The position numbers and the translations under genes are program-made. The notes below the pieces were generated by a model. It was not told the DNA's origin. It ran no database searches and was given only the letters and a program-made list of their open reading frames with translations. Source: Paenalcaligenes suwonensis (GTDB lineage Bacteria > Pseudomonadota > Gammaproteobacteria > Burkholderiales > Burkholderiaceae_B). From it: DNA of 64,000 nucleotides. Shown piece after piece: positions 8,616-18,895 of the stretch (position 1 is the stretch's first letter; the number at the start of each line of letters is the position of its first letter). The stretch is from positions 31,201-95,200 of the forward strand of contig NZ_JAANPV010000012.1 in NCBI RefSeq assembly GCF_011290505.1, read 5' to 3'.

Positions 8616-9125
8616 TTACAGTGTGCGACCCAATAGTTGACCTGGCCAACCTTCTACATCAAAGGTGCTTAGGCGCTTATAGCCGCAGGATTCATAAAAC
8701 CGAATCAAGGCACCAGAGCCTCCACCGTAGCAATCCACGCGTAAACGGTTAACGTGAGCAAAGCGAGCCTGATCGTCAGCAAAGGCGAGTAAGCGTTTGC
8801 CTACTCCTCTAGCTTTAGGGTTGCGCGAGGCAATTAACAACCGTACATAGAGTTCAGGTTCGCTAGCGGGCGGCACATAAGGCATGGCGTCGCCCAGCAC
8901 TAAAGCGGCCAAAATGGTTCCTTTTGTATCTTCCACTACCCAAGCACCCGGCAGGGTGCAGGCTTCGGTGACTCTAGCCTGTTGATGAGGTTGGGATGAC
9001 CAAGGTTCTACGCCCCATTGCTGTTCATTACCTATGCTCATAAACCACGCGACTACTTCATCAAAAATCGCTAATACAGCGGGGGCGTCGGCAGCGCTTG
9101 CTCGACGTATGACTAAATTGCTCAT
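8616..9125 (-). CDS. GNAT family N-acetyltransferase (first of three)
   Basis: About 169 residues, one GNAT domain: VIRRASAADAPAVLAIFDEV at the start and the acetyl-CoA pyrophosphate loop in NPKARGVGKRLLAFADDQA, ending RFYESCGYKRLSTF. The acceptor substrate is unknown. ATG at 9125 begins just before the domain; an upstream TTG at 9146 overlaps the previous stop codon (TTGA) and is an alternative. It is the last gene of a three-GNAT cluster on the minus strand. Confidence 0.75.
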   Translation of the reverse strand: MSNLVIRRASAADAPAVLAIFDEVVAWFMSIGNEQQWGVEPWSSQPHQQARVTEACTLPGAWVVEDTKGTILAALVLGDAMPYVPPASEPELYVRLLIASRNPKARGVGKRLLAFADDQARFAHVNRLRVDCYGGGSGALIRFYESCGYKRLSTFDVEGWPGQLLGRTL

Positions 9126-9142
9126 GTTGATGACTGCTACCT

Positions 9143-10180
9143 TCAATATTCTTTAACCAGTGTGAGTGCCGTGCGAACCGTATGAAAACCTAAGCGTTCG
9201 TACAGGGCGACGGCTCCGGTTAGGCTTTCTGCGTCTACACTCAGTACGGCCAAATCCAGGGCCTCGTGTTTAAAACAGTGCAGCGCATGGGCAATTAGTG
9301 CAGTGGCTAAGCCCATACCTCGGGCATGGGAGGTGACGCCTACGACCTGTATATAGCCAAAGCGTCGTCCCCTAGCATGCCAATCTTCGTGTGGGACAGC
9401 ACAAATAATCGTGGCGACTACCGTATCCGAGCCATTGCTAGAAGGGGCTTTGATGACAAAGGACAAATCGGTGCGGGTAGGGCCGCGTTGGTTATCGCGT
9501 AACCATTCTTCCTTACTAACAGGTTGTGAGCCCCAGTGATCACGGAAAGCATCGTTGTGTACGGCGCGTGCCGCTTCTTCGTTGCCTATGTAGCTTTCTA
9601 TGCGATAGCCCTCAGGCAAGGCAGGTGTAGGTAAAGCGTGGTCTAGCTCGCGCTCTAACTCTAGCCATGACCTAATGGTGCGATAGCCGTTTTCCTGCGC
9701 TAACTGACAACTGCTTTGTACGGAGTTCCATGCGGCAACAGCCAATAAAGCGGGGGCAGTGGCATCAAGGGTAGAAAGAAATTGCTGCCCGCGCTCTTCT
9801 TGCCACGTGAGTAAGGCGGTACCTATGCCTTCGCCACGACGCTCAGGGTGCACCATCCCTTCTAAGTCTACCCAGACTAAGGTGTTATGTGTGGGGCTAC
9901 CAAATACTAAGCCGTAGGCCACGGCTCGGCCTTGAGCATCCAGTCCAATGACAGAGTCTTGTTCTAGGTTAACAGAGGGTTCGTCAAAAGTAAGTGCATA
10001 GTCTGTGGCCGATGTGGCTTCCCACGGGGAGTCTACGGCATGGCAGGCCTGTGATAGCGCTACTAATAAAGGGATATCGTCGTGACAGACGCGACGCCAT
10101 GCGACGCCGGCAACGCTTGCCGGTAATCGCGGGGTAGGGGATACACACACACGGTGTTTCAGTGTGAGAGAGGTATTCAT
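9143..10180 (-). CDS. Tandem two-domain GNAT acetyltransferase
   Basis: A 345-residue protein with two GNAT modules. The N-terminal one (about 25-165) has VHPERRGEGIGTALLTWQEE; the C-terminal one (about 190-345) has VGVTSHARGMGLATALIAHA and LYERLGFHTVRTALT. Tandem GNATs are known in mycothiol synthase-like and antibiotic-modifying enzymes, where often only one half is catalytic. The substrate cannot be assigned. It is 14 bp downstream of another GNAT gene and immediately upstream of a third, indicating one operon. Confidence 0.78.
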   Translation of the reverse strand: MNTSLTLKHRVCVSPTPRLPASVAGVAWRRVCHDDIPLLVALSQACHAVDSPWEATSATDYALTFDEPSVNLEQDSVIGLDAQGRAVAYGLVFGSPTHNTLVWVDLEGMVHPERRGEGIGTALLTWQEERGQQFLSTLDATAPALLAVAAWNSVQSSCQLAQENGYRTIRSWLELERELDHALPTPALPEGYRIESYIGNEEAARAVHNDAFRDHWGSQPVSKEEWLRDNQRGPTRTDLSFVIKAPSSNGSDTVVATIICAVPHEDWHARGRRFGYIQVVGVTSHARGMGLATALIAHALHCFKHEALDLAVLSVDAESLTGAVALYERLGFHTVRTALTLVKEY

Positions 10181-10194
10181 GTTGTACAGATTTT

Positions 10195-10935
10195 TTATTC
10201 TTGATTGTTAGGGGTGGGGGTTTCCCAATAGCCAAATAGGGCTAATCCCGATGCTTCAGCCAGCGCGATAGAGGCAAGGTTATCGGCCTGACTACGGTAT
10301 TGAAGTTCGCCGCTTTGTGACATGGCGTATTGCCCTACCGCCCGCAGCAAGCGAGTGGCATGGCCTTTACCGCGCGCTGTCGCCAGAGTCAGCACGCCAA
10401 TATCAAGGATATTGTTGTTGCCCCACGGGTAAATGCTGGCTGCTGACACGAGTTGGTTGTTGTCGGTCACGCCAAATACGGCCCAGTCGTCCAGAGCCAC
10501 TTGAGCTTGATCCAACTCTTGGTCTGTAGTGTGATATTCCAAGTTGGAAAACAGCATGGCATCGTCTTCTGTTAGCTGACGTATGTGTGGGTTTTGGGGC
10601 GTGAGTAACCACGACTCTCGCAGGCTGTTGGGCAGGTAGTACAAGTGATCAGCACCATGCATCACTATGCCTAGATTGCGTAAACCCAAGCGCAGTGTGT
10701 GTTCGGTGAGCAAAGCACTTTCATCCAGAGTGCCGTTAGTACGTAGTGCGTGTGCAATGTCGGGTAAGAGCGCCACATAAGTGTGCGTGTTGCTGATGGT
10801 GTGCAAGATAGTGACACCTTCGTCGGCGTCTAATGCGGGATTCACGCTGATGCTTAGGTGTTCATCGCTATATACAGTGGGGCCTGTAAAGGGCTCTTGC
10901 CAGTATTGGTAAATGGCTTCGGCAAATCGTGTCAT
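10195..10935 (-). CDS. GNAT family acetyltransferase with N-terminal extra domain
   Basis: A 246-residue protein. The C-terminal half (about 115-240) is a GNAT fold with ILDIGVLTLATARGKGHATR as the acetyl-CoA loop and IALAEASGLALFGYW at the end. The first 110 residues do not match the GNAT core and resemble the N-terminal part of larger GNATs. It is the first gene of the acetyltransferase cluster and is transcribed away from the bkd operon, with which it shares a 332-bp control region. Confidence 0.7.
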   Translation of the reverse strand: MTRFAEAIYQYWQEPFTGPTVYSDEHLSISVNPALDADEGVTILHTISNTHTYVALLPDIAHALRTNGTLDESALLTEHTLRLGLRNLGIVMHGADHLYYLPNSLRESWLLTPQNPHIRQLTEDDAMLFSNLEYHTTDQELDQAQVALDDWAVFGVTDNNQLVSAASIYPWGNNNILDIGVLTLATARGKGHATRLLRAVGQYAMSQSGELQYRSQADNLASIALAEASGLALFGYWETPTPNNQE

Positions 10936-11042
10936 GGTGTCTTATGTGGAAAAACTCAGCGTTAGCGCGTGGCAGTGGCTGGCTACTTATCAGAAAAATG
11001 CCTAGTTGTTATTGGCTGATGTGGGCAAGGTGGAGGCTGTAA

Positions 11043-11096
11043 GTAGACTGGTCTGTTATGGTGTTTTAAAAATAGACCGTTCAGTCTAAACTGAAC
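11043..11096. promoter_or_regulatory. Palindrome cluster in the divergent GNAT/bkd control region
   Basis: The 332-bp region 10936-11267 holds no gene. Within it are GTAGACTGGTCT (11043-11054), the TetR-type palindrome TAGACCGTTCAGTCTA (11073-11088; arms agree at 6 of 7) and GTTCAGT-CTAA-ACTGAAC (11079-11096, perfect 7-bp arms). The first reads AGACCAGTCTAC on the minus strand, 11 of 12 identical to AGACCAGTATAC in the promoter of the TetR gene at 17393-17404. I infer a shared TetR-family operator. Confidence 0.5.
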
Positions 11097-11216
11097 AAAC
11101 TAACTATACCAGTGTTTTTTGTATTCAGAGCAGAAGCGCGTTGGTGACGGTTCATTGATGATTTGAGAAATTCTTAAAGATAGGCGATGATTGATTAACT
11201 GCTCATCAAGCAGTGA

Positions 11217-12500
<1,284 letters not shown>

Positions 12501-12502
12501 TC

Positions 12503-13582
12503 ATGGAACTGCATAAACAGCTAGAGCACGATCTGGTGGATATGACCATGATCCAAGCCTTACGTTCTGCCATGGATGTGATGCTAGAACGCGATAATAA
12601 TGTGGTGGTTTTTGGGCAAGACGTGGGGTATTTTGGCGGTGTATTCCGCTGTACCGAAGGCTTGCAGGCTAAGCACGGTAAAACCCGCGTGTTTGATGCC
12701 CCTATCTCTGAAGGCGGTATTGTGGGCGCGGCGGTGGGTATGGCCGCTTACGGATTACGCCCAGTAGTTGAGATTCAATTTGCCGACTACTTTTATCCAG
12801 CCACTGACCAAATTGTTTCAGAAGCGGCACGCTTACGGTATAGATCCGCTGGGGAATTTACTGCACCGGTAACGATTCGCATGCCCTGCGGTGGGGGGAT
12901 TTTTGGCGGTCAAACGCATAGCCAAAGCCCAGAAGCCTTTTTCACCCATGTAAGCGGCATACGTACGGTGATGCCCAGTAACCCCTACGATGCAAAAGGG
13001 TTGCTGATCGCTTCCATAGAAAATAACGACCCCGTGATTTTTCTGGAGCCTAAGCGCTTGTATAACGGGCCTTTTGATGGGCACCACGACCGACCTATTG
13101 TGCCATGGTCCAAACATGAAAAAGGCAAAGTACCCTCTGGTTACTACACCATAGAGTTGGATAAAGCAGCGATTGTACGTCCGGGCGAGGCGCTGACTGT
13201 ACTCACGTACGGCACCATGGTGCATGTGGCGCTAGAGGCCGCGCAAGCCTCAGGCATTGATGCCGAGGTCATTGATTTGCGTACCTTATGGCCAGTAGAT
13301 TTGGACACCATCGTGGCGTCGGTGCGTAAAACAGGGCGATGTGTCATTGTGCACGAAGCTACCCAAACCAGTGGGTTTGGTGCCGAGCTGACTACCTTGG
13401 TGCAAGAGCATTGTTTCTACCACTTAGAAGCGCCTATTGAACGCGTGGCAGGGTGGGACATTCCGTATCCTCATGTGCATGAGTGGCATTATTTCCCTAG
13501 CCCACAGCGCGTACAAGATGCGTACAGACGAGCCTTGGGTAGTGTGCCCACAGCAGACAACGGACGTACAGGAGGTCAGTGA
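12503..13582 (+). CDS. bkdA2: Branched-chain 2-oxoacid dehydrogenase E1 beta subunit
   Basis: A 359-residue partner of E1 alpha, with the transketolase pyrimidine-binding domain first (VFGQDVGYFGG, APISEGGIVGAAVGMAA, QFADYFYPATDQIVSEAARL) and the C-terminal transketolase domain after residue 200 (LRTLWPVDLDTIVASVRKTG, HEATQTSGFGAEL). I place the start at ATG 12503, which has GGGGG upstream and follows the E1 alpha stop directly; an earlier in-frame ATG at 12461 would overlap E1 alpha by 40 bases. Confidence 0.92.
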   Translation: MELHKQLEHDLVDMTMIQALRSAMDVMLERDNNVVVFGQDVGYFGGVFRCTEGLQAKHGKTRVFDAPISEGGIVGAAVGMAAYGLRPVVEIQFADYFYPATDQIVSEAARLRYRSAGEFTAPVTIRMPCGGGIFGGQTHSQSPEAFFTHVSGIRTVMPSNPYDAKGLLIASIENNDPVIFLEPKRLYNGPFDGHHDRPIVPWSKHEKGKVPSGYYTIELDKAAIVRPGEALTVLTYGTMVHVALEAAQASGIDAEVIDLRTLWPVDLDTIVASVRKTGRCVIVHEATQTSGFGAELTTLVQEHCFYHLEAPIERVAGWDIPYPHVHEWHYFPSPQRVQDAYRRALGSVPTADNGRTGGQ

Positions 13583-14925
13583 TGGGTATACACATTATCA
13601 AAATGCCAGACATTGGCGAGGGTATTGCAGAAGTTGAGCTAGTAGGTTGGCATGTTAAAGCGGGTGATACCGTGGTGGAGGACCAAATACTGGCTGATGT
13701 GATGACCGATAAGGCGACAGTGGAAGTACCTTCTCCTGTAAGTGGTGTGGTAGTGGCTTTAGGGGGTGAGATAGGCGAGGTGATGGCGGTAGGTTCCGAA
13801 CTGATACGCCTAGAAGTAGAAGGGCCAGGCAATGCGGGGCTAGTCAGTGCATCGGTAGAGACTGCTGAGGCGACTCCCGTGGTTGAGGCACCCAAACCGG
13901 TAACCGCTACGCAGGCCAGCGTGACTCAGGATGCGCCGGTTGCTACTACACCAGTCGCTTCTGCCACTCGCAGTGCCCAGGTCATCCCTATGCGATCGGC
14001 TGCTGTGCAAGGGGCGATAGCACGCCCCACAGGTGCCAAACCCTTGGCATCACCTGCTGTGCGCAAGCGTGCTTGGGAGCTGGGCATAGAGCTGCAATAT
14101 GTACCTGCGAGTGGGCCAGTGGGGCAAATTACCCATCAAGATTTAGATGCTTATATACGCCAACCAGCGGCTAGCGCAGGTGATGCTCGGGCAGTACCTC
14201 GCGCCACGGTTCACGATGACGAACGTATTGATGACATCCCCGTTATTGGCTTACGACGCAAAATCGCTCAGAAAATGCAGGAAGCCAAGCGGCGTATTCC
14301 TCATTTCACCTACGTAGAAGAACTAGACGTTACCGAGCTAGAAAACCTGCGCAGCAAGCTCAATCAAGAATATGGCGAGGATAAAGGCAAACTAACCTTA
14401 CTGCCGTTTATTGCACGGGCGATGGTGTTAGCCATACGCGATTTCCCGCAAATGAATGCACGATACGATGACGATGCCGAAATTATCCATCGCTATGGTG
14501 CTGTGCATTTGGGGGTAGCCACGCAAACAGAAACTGGGCTAATGGTGCCTGTAGTGCGACACGCCGATCAATTGGATATGTGGCAAGTGGCGTCAGAAAC
14601 AGTGCGGTTAGCGCGGGTAGCCAGAGAAAACCGCGCTACCCGTGACGAGCTGTCGGGGTCTACCATTACCTTGACCAGCTTAGGCCCACTGGGCGGTATT
14701 ATGGCAACGCCGGTCATTAATCACCCCGAAGTCGCCATTGTGGGGGTAAACCGTATTGTGGAGCGGCCAGTCATTAAAGACGGTGCTGTCGTCGCGCGCA
14801 AAATGATGAACTTGTCATCGTCTTTTGATCACAGGGTGGTAGATGGTATGGATGCCGCACAGTTTATTCAACGTATACGTACGTTGTTGGAGTGCCCAGC
14901 CTTGTTGTTTGTGGAGGTGCTATGA
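13582..14925 (+). CDS. bkdB: Branched-chain 2-oxoacid dehydrogenase E2 (dihydrolipoamide acyltransferase)
   Basis: About 447 residues: one lipoyl domain (residues 3-77, lipoyl lysine in [12 protein letters not shown]), an Ala/Pro/Thr-rich linker, a peripheral subunit-binding domain (about 150-190, [20 protein letters not shown]) and the catalytic acyltransferase domain with the active-site histidine in [12 protein letters not shown]. It moves the branched acyl group from lipoamide to CoA and forms the core of the complex. ATG 13582 overlaps the E1 beta stop (TGATG) with GGAGG 6 nt upstream; a GTG one codon earlier is less likely. Confidence 0.92.
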   Translation: MGIHIIKMPDIGEGIAEVELVGWHVKAGDTVVEDQILADVMTDKATVEVPSPVSGVVVALGGEIGEVMAVGSELIRLEVEGPGNAGLVSASVETAEATPVVEAPKPVTATQASVTQDAPVATTPVASATRSAQVIPMRSAAVQGAIARPTGAKPLASPAVRKRAWELGIELQYVPASGPVGQITHQDLDAYIRQPAASAGDARAVPRATVHDDERIDDIPVIGLRRKIAQKMQEAKRRIPHFTYVEELDVTELENLRSKLNQEYGEDKGKLTLLPFIARAMVLAIRDFPQMNARYDDDAEIIHRYGAVHLGVATQTETGLMVPVVRHADQLDMWQVASETVRLARVARENRATRDELSGSTITLTSLGPLGGIMATPVINHPEVAIVGVNRIVERPVIKDGAVVARKMMNLSSSFDHRVVDGMDAAQFIQRIRTLLECPALLFVEVL

Positions 14926-16319
14926 CGCTACAGAAAACGACATTACTGATACTAGGTGGAGGCCCTGGGGGATACGTTGCCGCATTACGCGCTGCACAGC
15001 AAGGATTACAAACCGTCTTGGTAGAAGGTGGTGGCGTGGGCGGTACCTGCTTAAATGTAGGTTGTATTCCGTCTAAAGCCTTAATCCATGCGGCGGCGGA
15101 GTTTCATCGTGCAGCGAGTTATGAGCAACAATCCTCGCCACTAGGGATTACAGTGACTGCACCTAGCATAGACTTGGCGCAGACCATGGCGTGGAAAGAT
15201 GGGGTAGTAGGCAAGTTAACCTCAGGTGTAAATGGCTTACTACGCAAAGCAGGGGTGCATCTGCTGCAAGGCTGGGGGCGCATTCTGGATGGCAAAACTG
15301 TAGAGGTAGAGCACGCCGAAGGCACGGTACGTATACAGTGCGAGCATTTGTTGATTGCTACGGGTTCTCAAGCGGTTGCCTTAAGCCACTTACCCTTTGG
15401 GGGCGATGTGTTGTCATCCACCCAAGCGCTGTCGCTGACGCAGGTGCCTAAGCAATTCGCTGTGATTGGCGCTGGTTATATAGGCCTAGAACTGGGCATG
15501 GCGTATGCCCGATTAGGTAGCCAGGTAACCGTGATAGAGGCGGGTAATCGTATTTTACCCGGTTACGATGCCGAACTCGTGAAGCCTGTAGAAGCCAGTT
15601 TACAAGCACTAGGTGTCACGATGCGTTTGTCGTGTTCAGTGACCGAGTTCGACGCTAAAACCAATACCTTGCATTGGGTGAGTGGCGAAAACACGGCCGG
15701 TGAAGGGCGGTTTGATAAAGTATTAGTGGCAGTAGGGCGTCATCCGTACACCAAAGGCTTTGGCTTAGAAAGCTTAAACCTTGCCATGAACGGTAATGCC
15801 ATACGAGTGGATGATCAGTGTCGTACCTCTATGCATCAGGTGTGGGCCATTGGCGATGTAACGGGAGATCCCATGCTGGCCCATCGAGCCATGGCACAAG
15901 CTGAGGTGGTAGTCGATGTGATTGCAGGTAAAAAGCGCCACTTCCAACCAGCTAGCATCCCTGCTGTGTGCTTTACGGTGCCCGAGGTTGTCACCGCAGG
16001 TTTATCAGCAGAGCAAGCCACGGCAGCAGGAATAGATTGCATCACTGGGGTATTCCCCTTTGCGGCGAATGGTCGGGCGATGACGATGGAGGCCTCGCAG
16101 GGGTTTGTACGCGTTGTGGCCAGACGAGACAATCATGCCATCGTAGGCTGGCAGGCGGTAGGTGATGGGGTGGCTGAGCTCATAAGTACCTTTGCGTTAT
16201 CGCTAGAAATGCAAAGTAGGCTAGAAGATGTAGCAGGAACCATCCATGCTCATCCGTCATTAGGCGAAGCCATACAAGAAGCCGCCTTTCACGCCTTGGG
16301 GCAGGGGCTACACCGGTAA
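14922..16319 (+). CDS. lpdV: Dihydrolipoamide dehydrogenase (E3) of the branched-chain complex
   Basis: A 465-residue FAD flavoprotein disulfide reductase. It has the FAD dinucleotide fold [19 protein letters not shown], the redox disulfide in [15 protein letters not shown], the NAD fold [18 protein letters not shown], and the C-terminal active-site His-Pro in [14 protein letters not shown]. It reoxidises dihydrolipoyl-E2 with NAD+. The ATG overlaps the E2 stop (ATGA), with GGAGG just upstream. Placement makes it the E3 dedicated to the branched-chain complex. Confidence 0.92.
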   Translation: MTLQKTTLLILGGGPGGYVAALRAAQQGLQTVLVEGGGVGGTCLNVGCIPSKALIHAAAEFHRAASYEQQSSPLGITVTAPSIDLAQTMAWKDGVVGKLTSGVNGLLRKAGVHLLQGWGRILDGKTVEVEHAEGTVRIQCEHLLIATGSQAVALSHLPFGGDVLSSTQALSLTQVPKQFAVIGAGYIGLELGMAYARLGSQVTVIEAGNRILPGYDAELVKPVEASLQALGVTMRLSCSVTEFDAKTNTLHWVSGENTAGEGRFDKVLVAVGRHPYTKGFGLESLNLAMNGNAIRVDDQCRTSMHQVWAIGDVTGDPMLAHRAMAQAEVVVDVIAGKKRHFQPASIPAVCFTVPEVVTAGLSAEQATAAGIDCITGVFPFAANGRAMTMEASQGFVRVVARRDNHAIVGWQAVGDGVAELISTFALSLEMQSRLEDVAGTIHAHPSLGEAIQEAAFHALGQGLHR

Positions 16320-16320
16320 A

Positions 16321-16344
16321 CGTAGAGGGGCTATCCCTTCTACG
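16321..16344. terminator. Hairpin after the bkd operon (weak terminator candidate)
   Basis: Arms CGTAGAGGGG and CCCTTCTACG pair at 9 of 10 positions around a CTAT loop, 1 base after the E3 stop. There is no T tract, so termination would have to be Rho-assisted, or the hairpin only protects the mRNA end. Confidence 0.4.
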
Positions 16345-16358
16345 GCGTATCGCTACAC

Positions 16359-16697
16359 TTAATACAGCTTTACGCCTACTGGCACGGCTTTGTCGGGCGT
16401 ACACAGCACCACACGGCCTTCCTCGTCTGGAAAGCCTGTCACCAAGCATTCAGACATAATGGGGCCTATCTGCTTGGGCGGAAAATTAATCACGGCTACC
16501 ACCTGTTTACCGACTAGCTCATCCAACGTGTAGAGATCGGTGATTTGCGCGCTGGATTTGCGTTGCCCAATCTCAGGGCCAAAATCCACTAGCAGTTTGT
16601 AAGCAGGTCTGCGGGCTTCGGGAAAGGCTTCGGCTTGAATAATACGGCCTACGCGCAGTTCTACTTTTTCAAAATCATCCCAAGAAATGGTGTTCAT
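16359..16697 (-). CDS. csaA: CsaA-type tRNA-binding domain protein
   Basis: A 112-residue single-domain OB-fold protein. The EMAP/ARM-like tRNA-binding signature runs through VELRVGRIIQAEAFPEARRP, KSSAQITDLYTLDELVGKQV, VAVINFPPKQIGPIMSECLV and ends TPDKAVPVGVKLY, typical of the CsaA secretion chaperone family (110 residues). The family binds RNA and is reported to chaperone preproteins in Bacillus; its role in proteobacteria is less clear. It is convergent with bkd and 82 bp downstream of the TetR gene. Confidence 0.9.
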   Translation of the reverse strand: MNTISWDDFEKVELRVGRIIQAEAFPEARRPAYKLLVDFGPEIGQRKSSAQITDLYTLDELVGKQVVAVINFPPKQIGPIMSECLVTGFPDEEGRVVLCTPDKAVPVGVKLY

Positions 16698-16779
16698 GGT
16701 GCAAAAGCTCCAGAGCTAAAACAAGAATAAGAAAGGGCGAGCAAGGTGCTCAACCGTGGTGAGAGACGTCGCTGCTGTT

Positions 16780-17370
16780 TTATGGGTTGTTGAGCAGCGA
16801 GGCAGCAAGTTGTGTGGCGTGTGTCATGCAGGTGCTATTACCCTCTAGACCAGCACGTACAATGGCGCCTTCCAAAATAAAAGCTAAGTGCTGGGCTAGC
16901 GCGGTGCTACGTTCAGGCTGTTGCGGCAGTAGCTCGGTCACATGCTGGCGAAGCAGTGCTTCTATTTCTTCTTTGTGCTGGCGTACCGCCAAGCGTGCGC
17001 TATCGCCTGCTGGAAACTCAGCAGCCGCATTTAGCAAACCACACCCTCTAAAGCCGCGCTCATAGGCGTCGTCTGCATGGTCGGCATAAGCATTAAATAC
17101 CGCTAAAACGCGCTCTTTTGGGCTGTTTGCCTGTTGTAAACGTAGGGCATACAACGACAACCATTCAGCATGACGTCTTTCTATATACGCCGCGATCAGT
17201 TCGGACTTAGAGGCGAAATTGTTGTACAGACTTTTCTTCGCTACATTCGCTTTTTTGACGATGGCATCAATGCCCGTCGCCGCAATGCCATCGTTGTAAA
17301 ACAAGGTGGCCGCCGCGTTTAGCAACTTGTCGTGCGCGCTTTCTTTTTTGGTTGCGGGGGATTCGCTCAT
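16780..17370 (-). CDS. TetR/AcrR family transcriptional regulator
   Basis: A 196-residue repressor. The N-terminal helix-turn-helix (about residues 12-60) reads AATLFYNDGIAATGIDAIVK, then ANVAKKSLYNNFASKSELIA; the C-terminal helical domain ends in LAQHLAFILEGAIVRAGLEG, as in AcrR/NemR-like members that sense small hydrophobic or electrophilic ligands. Its promoter carries a palindrome, and a near-copy of that sequence sits upstream of the bkd operon 6.3 kb away. I therefore suspect bkd or GNAT control as well as autoregulation. Confidence 0.8.
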   Translation of the reverse strand: MSESPATKKESAHDKLLNAAATLFYNDGIAATGIDAIVKKANVAKKSLYNNFASKSELIAAYIERRHAEWLSLYALRLQQANSPKERVLAVFNAYADHADDAYERGFRGCGLLNAAAEFPAGDSARLAVRQHKEEIEALLRQHVTELLPQQPERSTALAQHLAFILEGAIVRAGLEGNSTCMTHATQLAASLLNNP

Positions 17371-17387
17371 AATCGTTACATTGAAAG

Positions 17388-17407
17388 TAGGTAGACCAGT
17401 ATACCTA
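17388..17407. promoter_or_regulatory. Candidate TetR autoregulatory operator
   Basis: TAGGTA-gaccagta-TACCTA, perfect 6-bp arms, lies 18 bp before the TetR start codon. It includes AGACCAGTATAC (17393-17404), 11 of 12 identical to a site upstream of the GNAT/bkd genes. Confidence 0.5.
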
Positions 17408-17445
17408 TTTATTGGGCGATAGTGTGCTCAGTGCTGCGAACAGCA

Positions 17446-17535
17446 GGGCGTAGGGTTAAGGCTATTAGCACTTTTTGTGGTCATTTTTCGTGTGCTACGC
17501 CCCTTTATCCGCCCTCAATCATGCGAATTGAGGGG
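17446..17535 (+). promoter_or_regulatory. Structured leader upstream of a truncated host gene
   Basis: Two consecutive inverted repeats are visible: GGGCGTAG (17446-17453) with CTACGCCC (17495-17502), and CCCTCAAT (17512-17519) with ATTGAGGG (17527-17534). They precede the ribosome site (AAGGAG) and ATG of the interrupted gene at 17583. An mRNA leader or regulatory element is plausible. It matches no riboswitch class I can name. Nothing else is seen between 17371 and 17582. Confidence 0.35.
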
Positions 17536-17582
17536 GGCGAAGCTTTGTTCCACACTGCTACTACATACCAAAGGAGAAACGT

Positions 17583-17642
17583 ATGACAGTAGATGAAAAG
17601 CAAAGTGGGCAGGGCATGGTTGATTACATGACCGATTTCTAA
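17583..17642 (+). pseudogene. 5' fragment of a host gene cut at the probable attL junction
   Basis: ATG 17583 with a strong ribosome site (AAGGAG, 7 nt) opens a frame of 19 codons (MTVDEKQSGQGMVDYMTDF) that stops at once, 60 bp before the 3' end of the phage integrase. A good initiation region with almost no coding length, next to an integrase, is what insertion into the start of a gene leaves behind. The fragment is too short to name; the opening could fit a PHA-synthase-like DUF3141 protein, which is a guess. The remainder should lie beyond the right end of the prophage, outside the window. Confidence 0.5.
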
Positions 17643-17675
17643 CTTGTTGAAATATTGGGTGTTATTTTTGGTTTT

Positions 17676-17710
17676 GTCTAAGATTCTAAAATCTGTCTAA
17701 TACTTAGACA
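17676..17710. other. Hairpin pair at the 3' end of the integrase (termination or attachment-site arms)
   Basis: AGATT-CTAA-AATCT (17681-17694) is followed immediately by TGTCTAA-TAC-TTAGACA (17694-17710, perfect 7-bp arms), and GTCTAAG at 17676 repeats the same sequence. The second hairpin overlaps the integrase stop codon. It may be a terminator or integrase arm-type sites. The exact att core cannot be fixed without the right junction. Confidence 0.45.
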
Positions 17711-18677
17711 TTCTTACCCTGCTTTCTGGTGGGGCCAGAAACAACCTGAATGGTCTTATCACGCAGGTAAATTTGGGTAGTTTTTCTGTCGGTATGACCT
17801 AGCAAGAGCATTGGGTCTTTACCCTCGCGGTCAGCATCAGTACCTGACATTGCCCGTAGGTCGTGCAGCGTTACGTTTTCTACACCCGCTTTAGCTGCAC
17901 TTTCTTTGAAAACTCGCCACACGTTTGTGTGTCTTCGCTCAGTCCCTTGTATGTTGGTACAACCAACTCGGATGATGGATTTTTTGTGATGAGAGAAGCC
18001 TTTTCTATTGTAGCTTGTAAACCTTCAGACCACCCTACGGTTAGTTTCTTGCCTGTCTTTTGTTGTTCGAAGTAGATGCCTTCCTCTGATATGTCGGAGT
18101 AGCGGATGGCGAGTACATCGCCAATTCGTTGCCCAGTGTAGTAACAGAGGTCCATAACGACCTGCAGCCAGTCCGGTGACTCAGCATGGATTCTATCGAA
18201 CTCCTCTTGCGTGATGAGACGATCCCGCGACTCGGTCGTCAGGCGTTTCACTGATTCGCATGGGTTTCTGTCGACTATTTCACGGTCTAGAGCCCATTGG
18301 AAAACTTGCTTAAGAACGGTTAACAGGCGGTTAGCTGTTGCGGGACTATGTCTCCATACGTCGAGCATTTGTACTACGCTGCCATGTGTTACCTGGCTTG
18401 GCGTGAACTCAGCAAACATTTCCTTGAGAATGCGTTCTGCATATAGATATTGTTTGAGTGTAGCGGGGGCGACTTTCTCTGTAATGAAAGGCATGGCCTT
18501 GGTTATGAGGGATACCACTCCCTCCTTGGGGATCGCAACGATGCGGGCGTGAGCTACCAGCGCATCGTGCAAGTTATCACCTAGGCGTGTCCACTTATTG
18601 TTTTTGACATAGTAATAAGCCCCGTGCTTTAGGTATACGCAGGCGGGGAGGTGCCGATTGTGTTTCTTTGGGCGCAT
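17704..18677 (-). pseudogene. int: Prophage tyrosine recombinase (integrase), frameshifted
   Basis: Two reading frames together make one integrase. The upstream frame (17880-18677) has the N-terminal arm-binding part, SAM-like core (TLKQYLYAERILKEMF) and the first catalytic Arg and Lys (YYTGQRIGDVLAIRY, QQKTGKKLTVGW). The downstream frame (from about 17946 to 17704) supplies VTLHDLRAMSG (His-x-x-Arg), LLGHTDRKTTQIYLRDK (His, then the nucleophile Tyr) and the end. Restoring one G in the GGG run (plus-strand CCC at 17944-17946) joins them as YKGTERRHTNVWRVFKES. As read, the product lacks the catalytic tyrosine. True inactivation and a homopolymer sequencing error are both possible. Confidence 0.85.
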
Positions 18678-18858
18678 AGCCTAACTCCACTTCAATAACA
18701 GCTTTAAGCACTACAAGTGAACCATCAGGGCGAATACGAAATGGGATGCCCATTTGCGTGAGCACCTCAATTCGCCCTTTGTTGCGGGTCTTCCCTGTGA
18801 TTTCTGTTAACTCAGGGTCATTTAGCGTAAGTGAGTTTTTCCTTACTCTGGTGCTCAT
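18595..18858 (-). CDS. DUF4224 family protein upstream of the integrase
   Basis: An 87-residue small protein; its first 60 residues match the DUF4224 layout (LTLNDPELTEITGKTRNKGR, VLTQMGIPFRIRPDGSLVVL), a family that habitually precedes phage integrases. It may act as a recombination directionality factor, but that is inference. Its last 27 codons overlap the integrase N-terminus in another frame (83 bp), so the two are translationally linked. The overlap part is basic and low in structure. Confidence 0.75.
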   Translation of the reverse strand: MSTRVRKNSLTLNDPELTEITGKTRNKGRIEVLTQMGIPFRIRPDGSLVVLKAVIEVELGYAPKETQSAPPRLRIPKARGLLLCQKQ

Positions 18859-18895
18859 AATAGCTTTGTCCTTTAGATATCATGGCGTATCCAAT

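Noticed and set aside
17371..17710. tRNA gene as the integration site
   Set aside because: No cloverleaf or CCA-type end is recognisable near the integrase; a truncated coding gene fits better.
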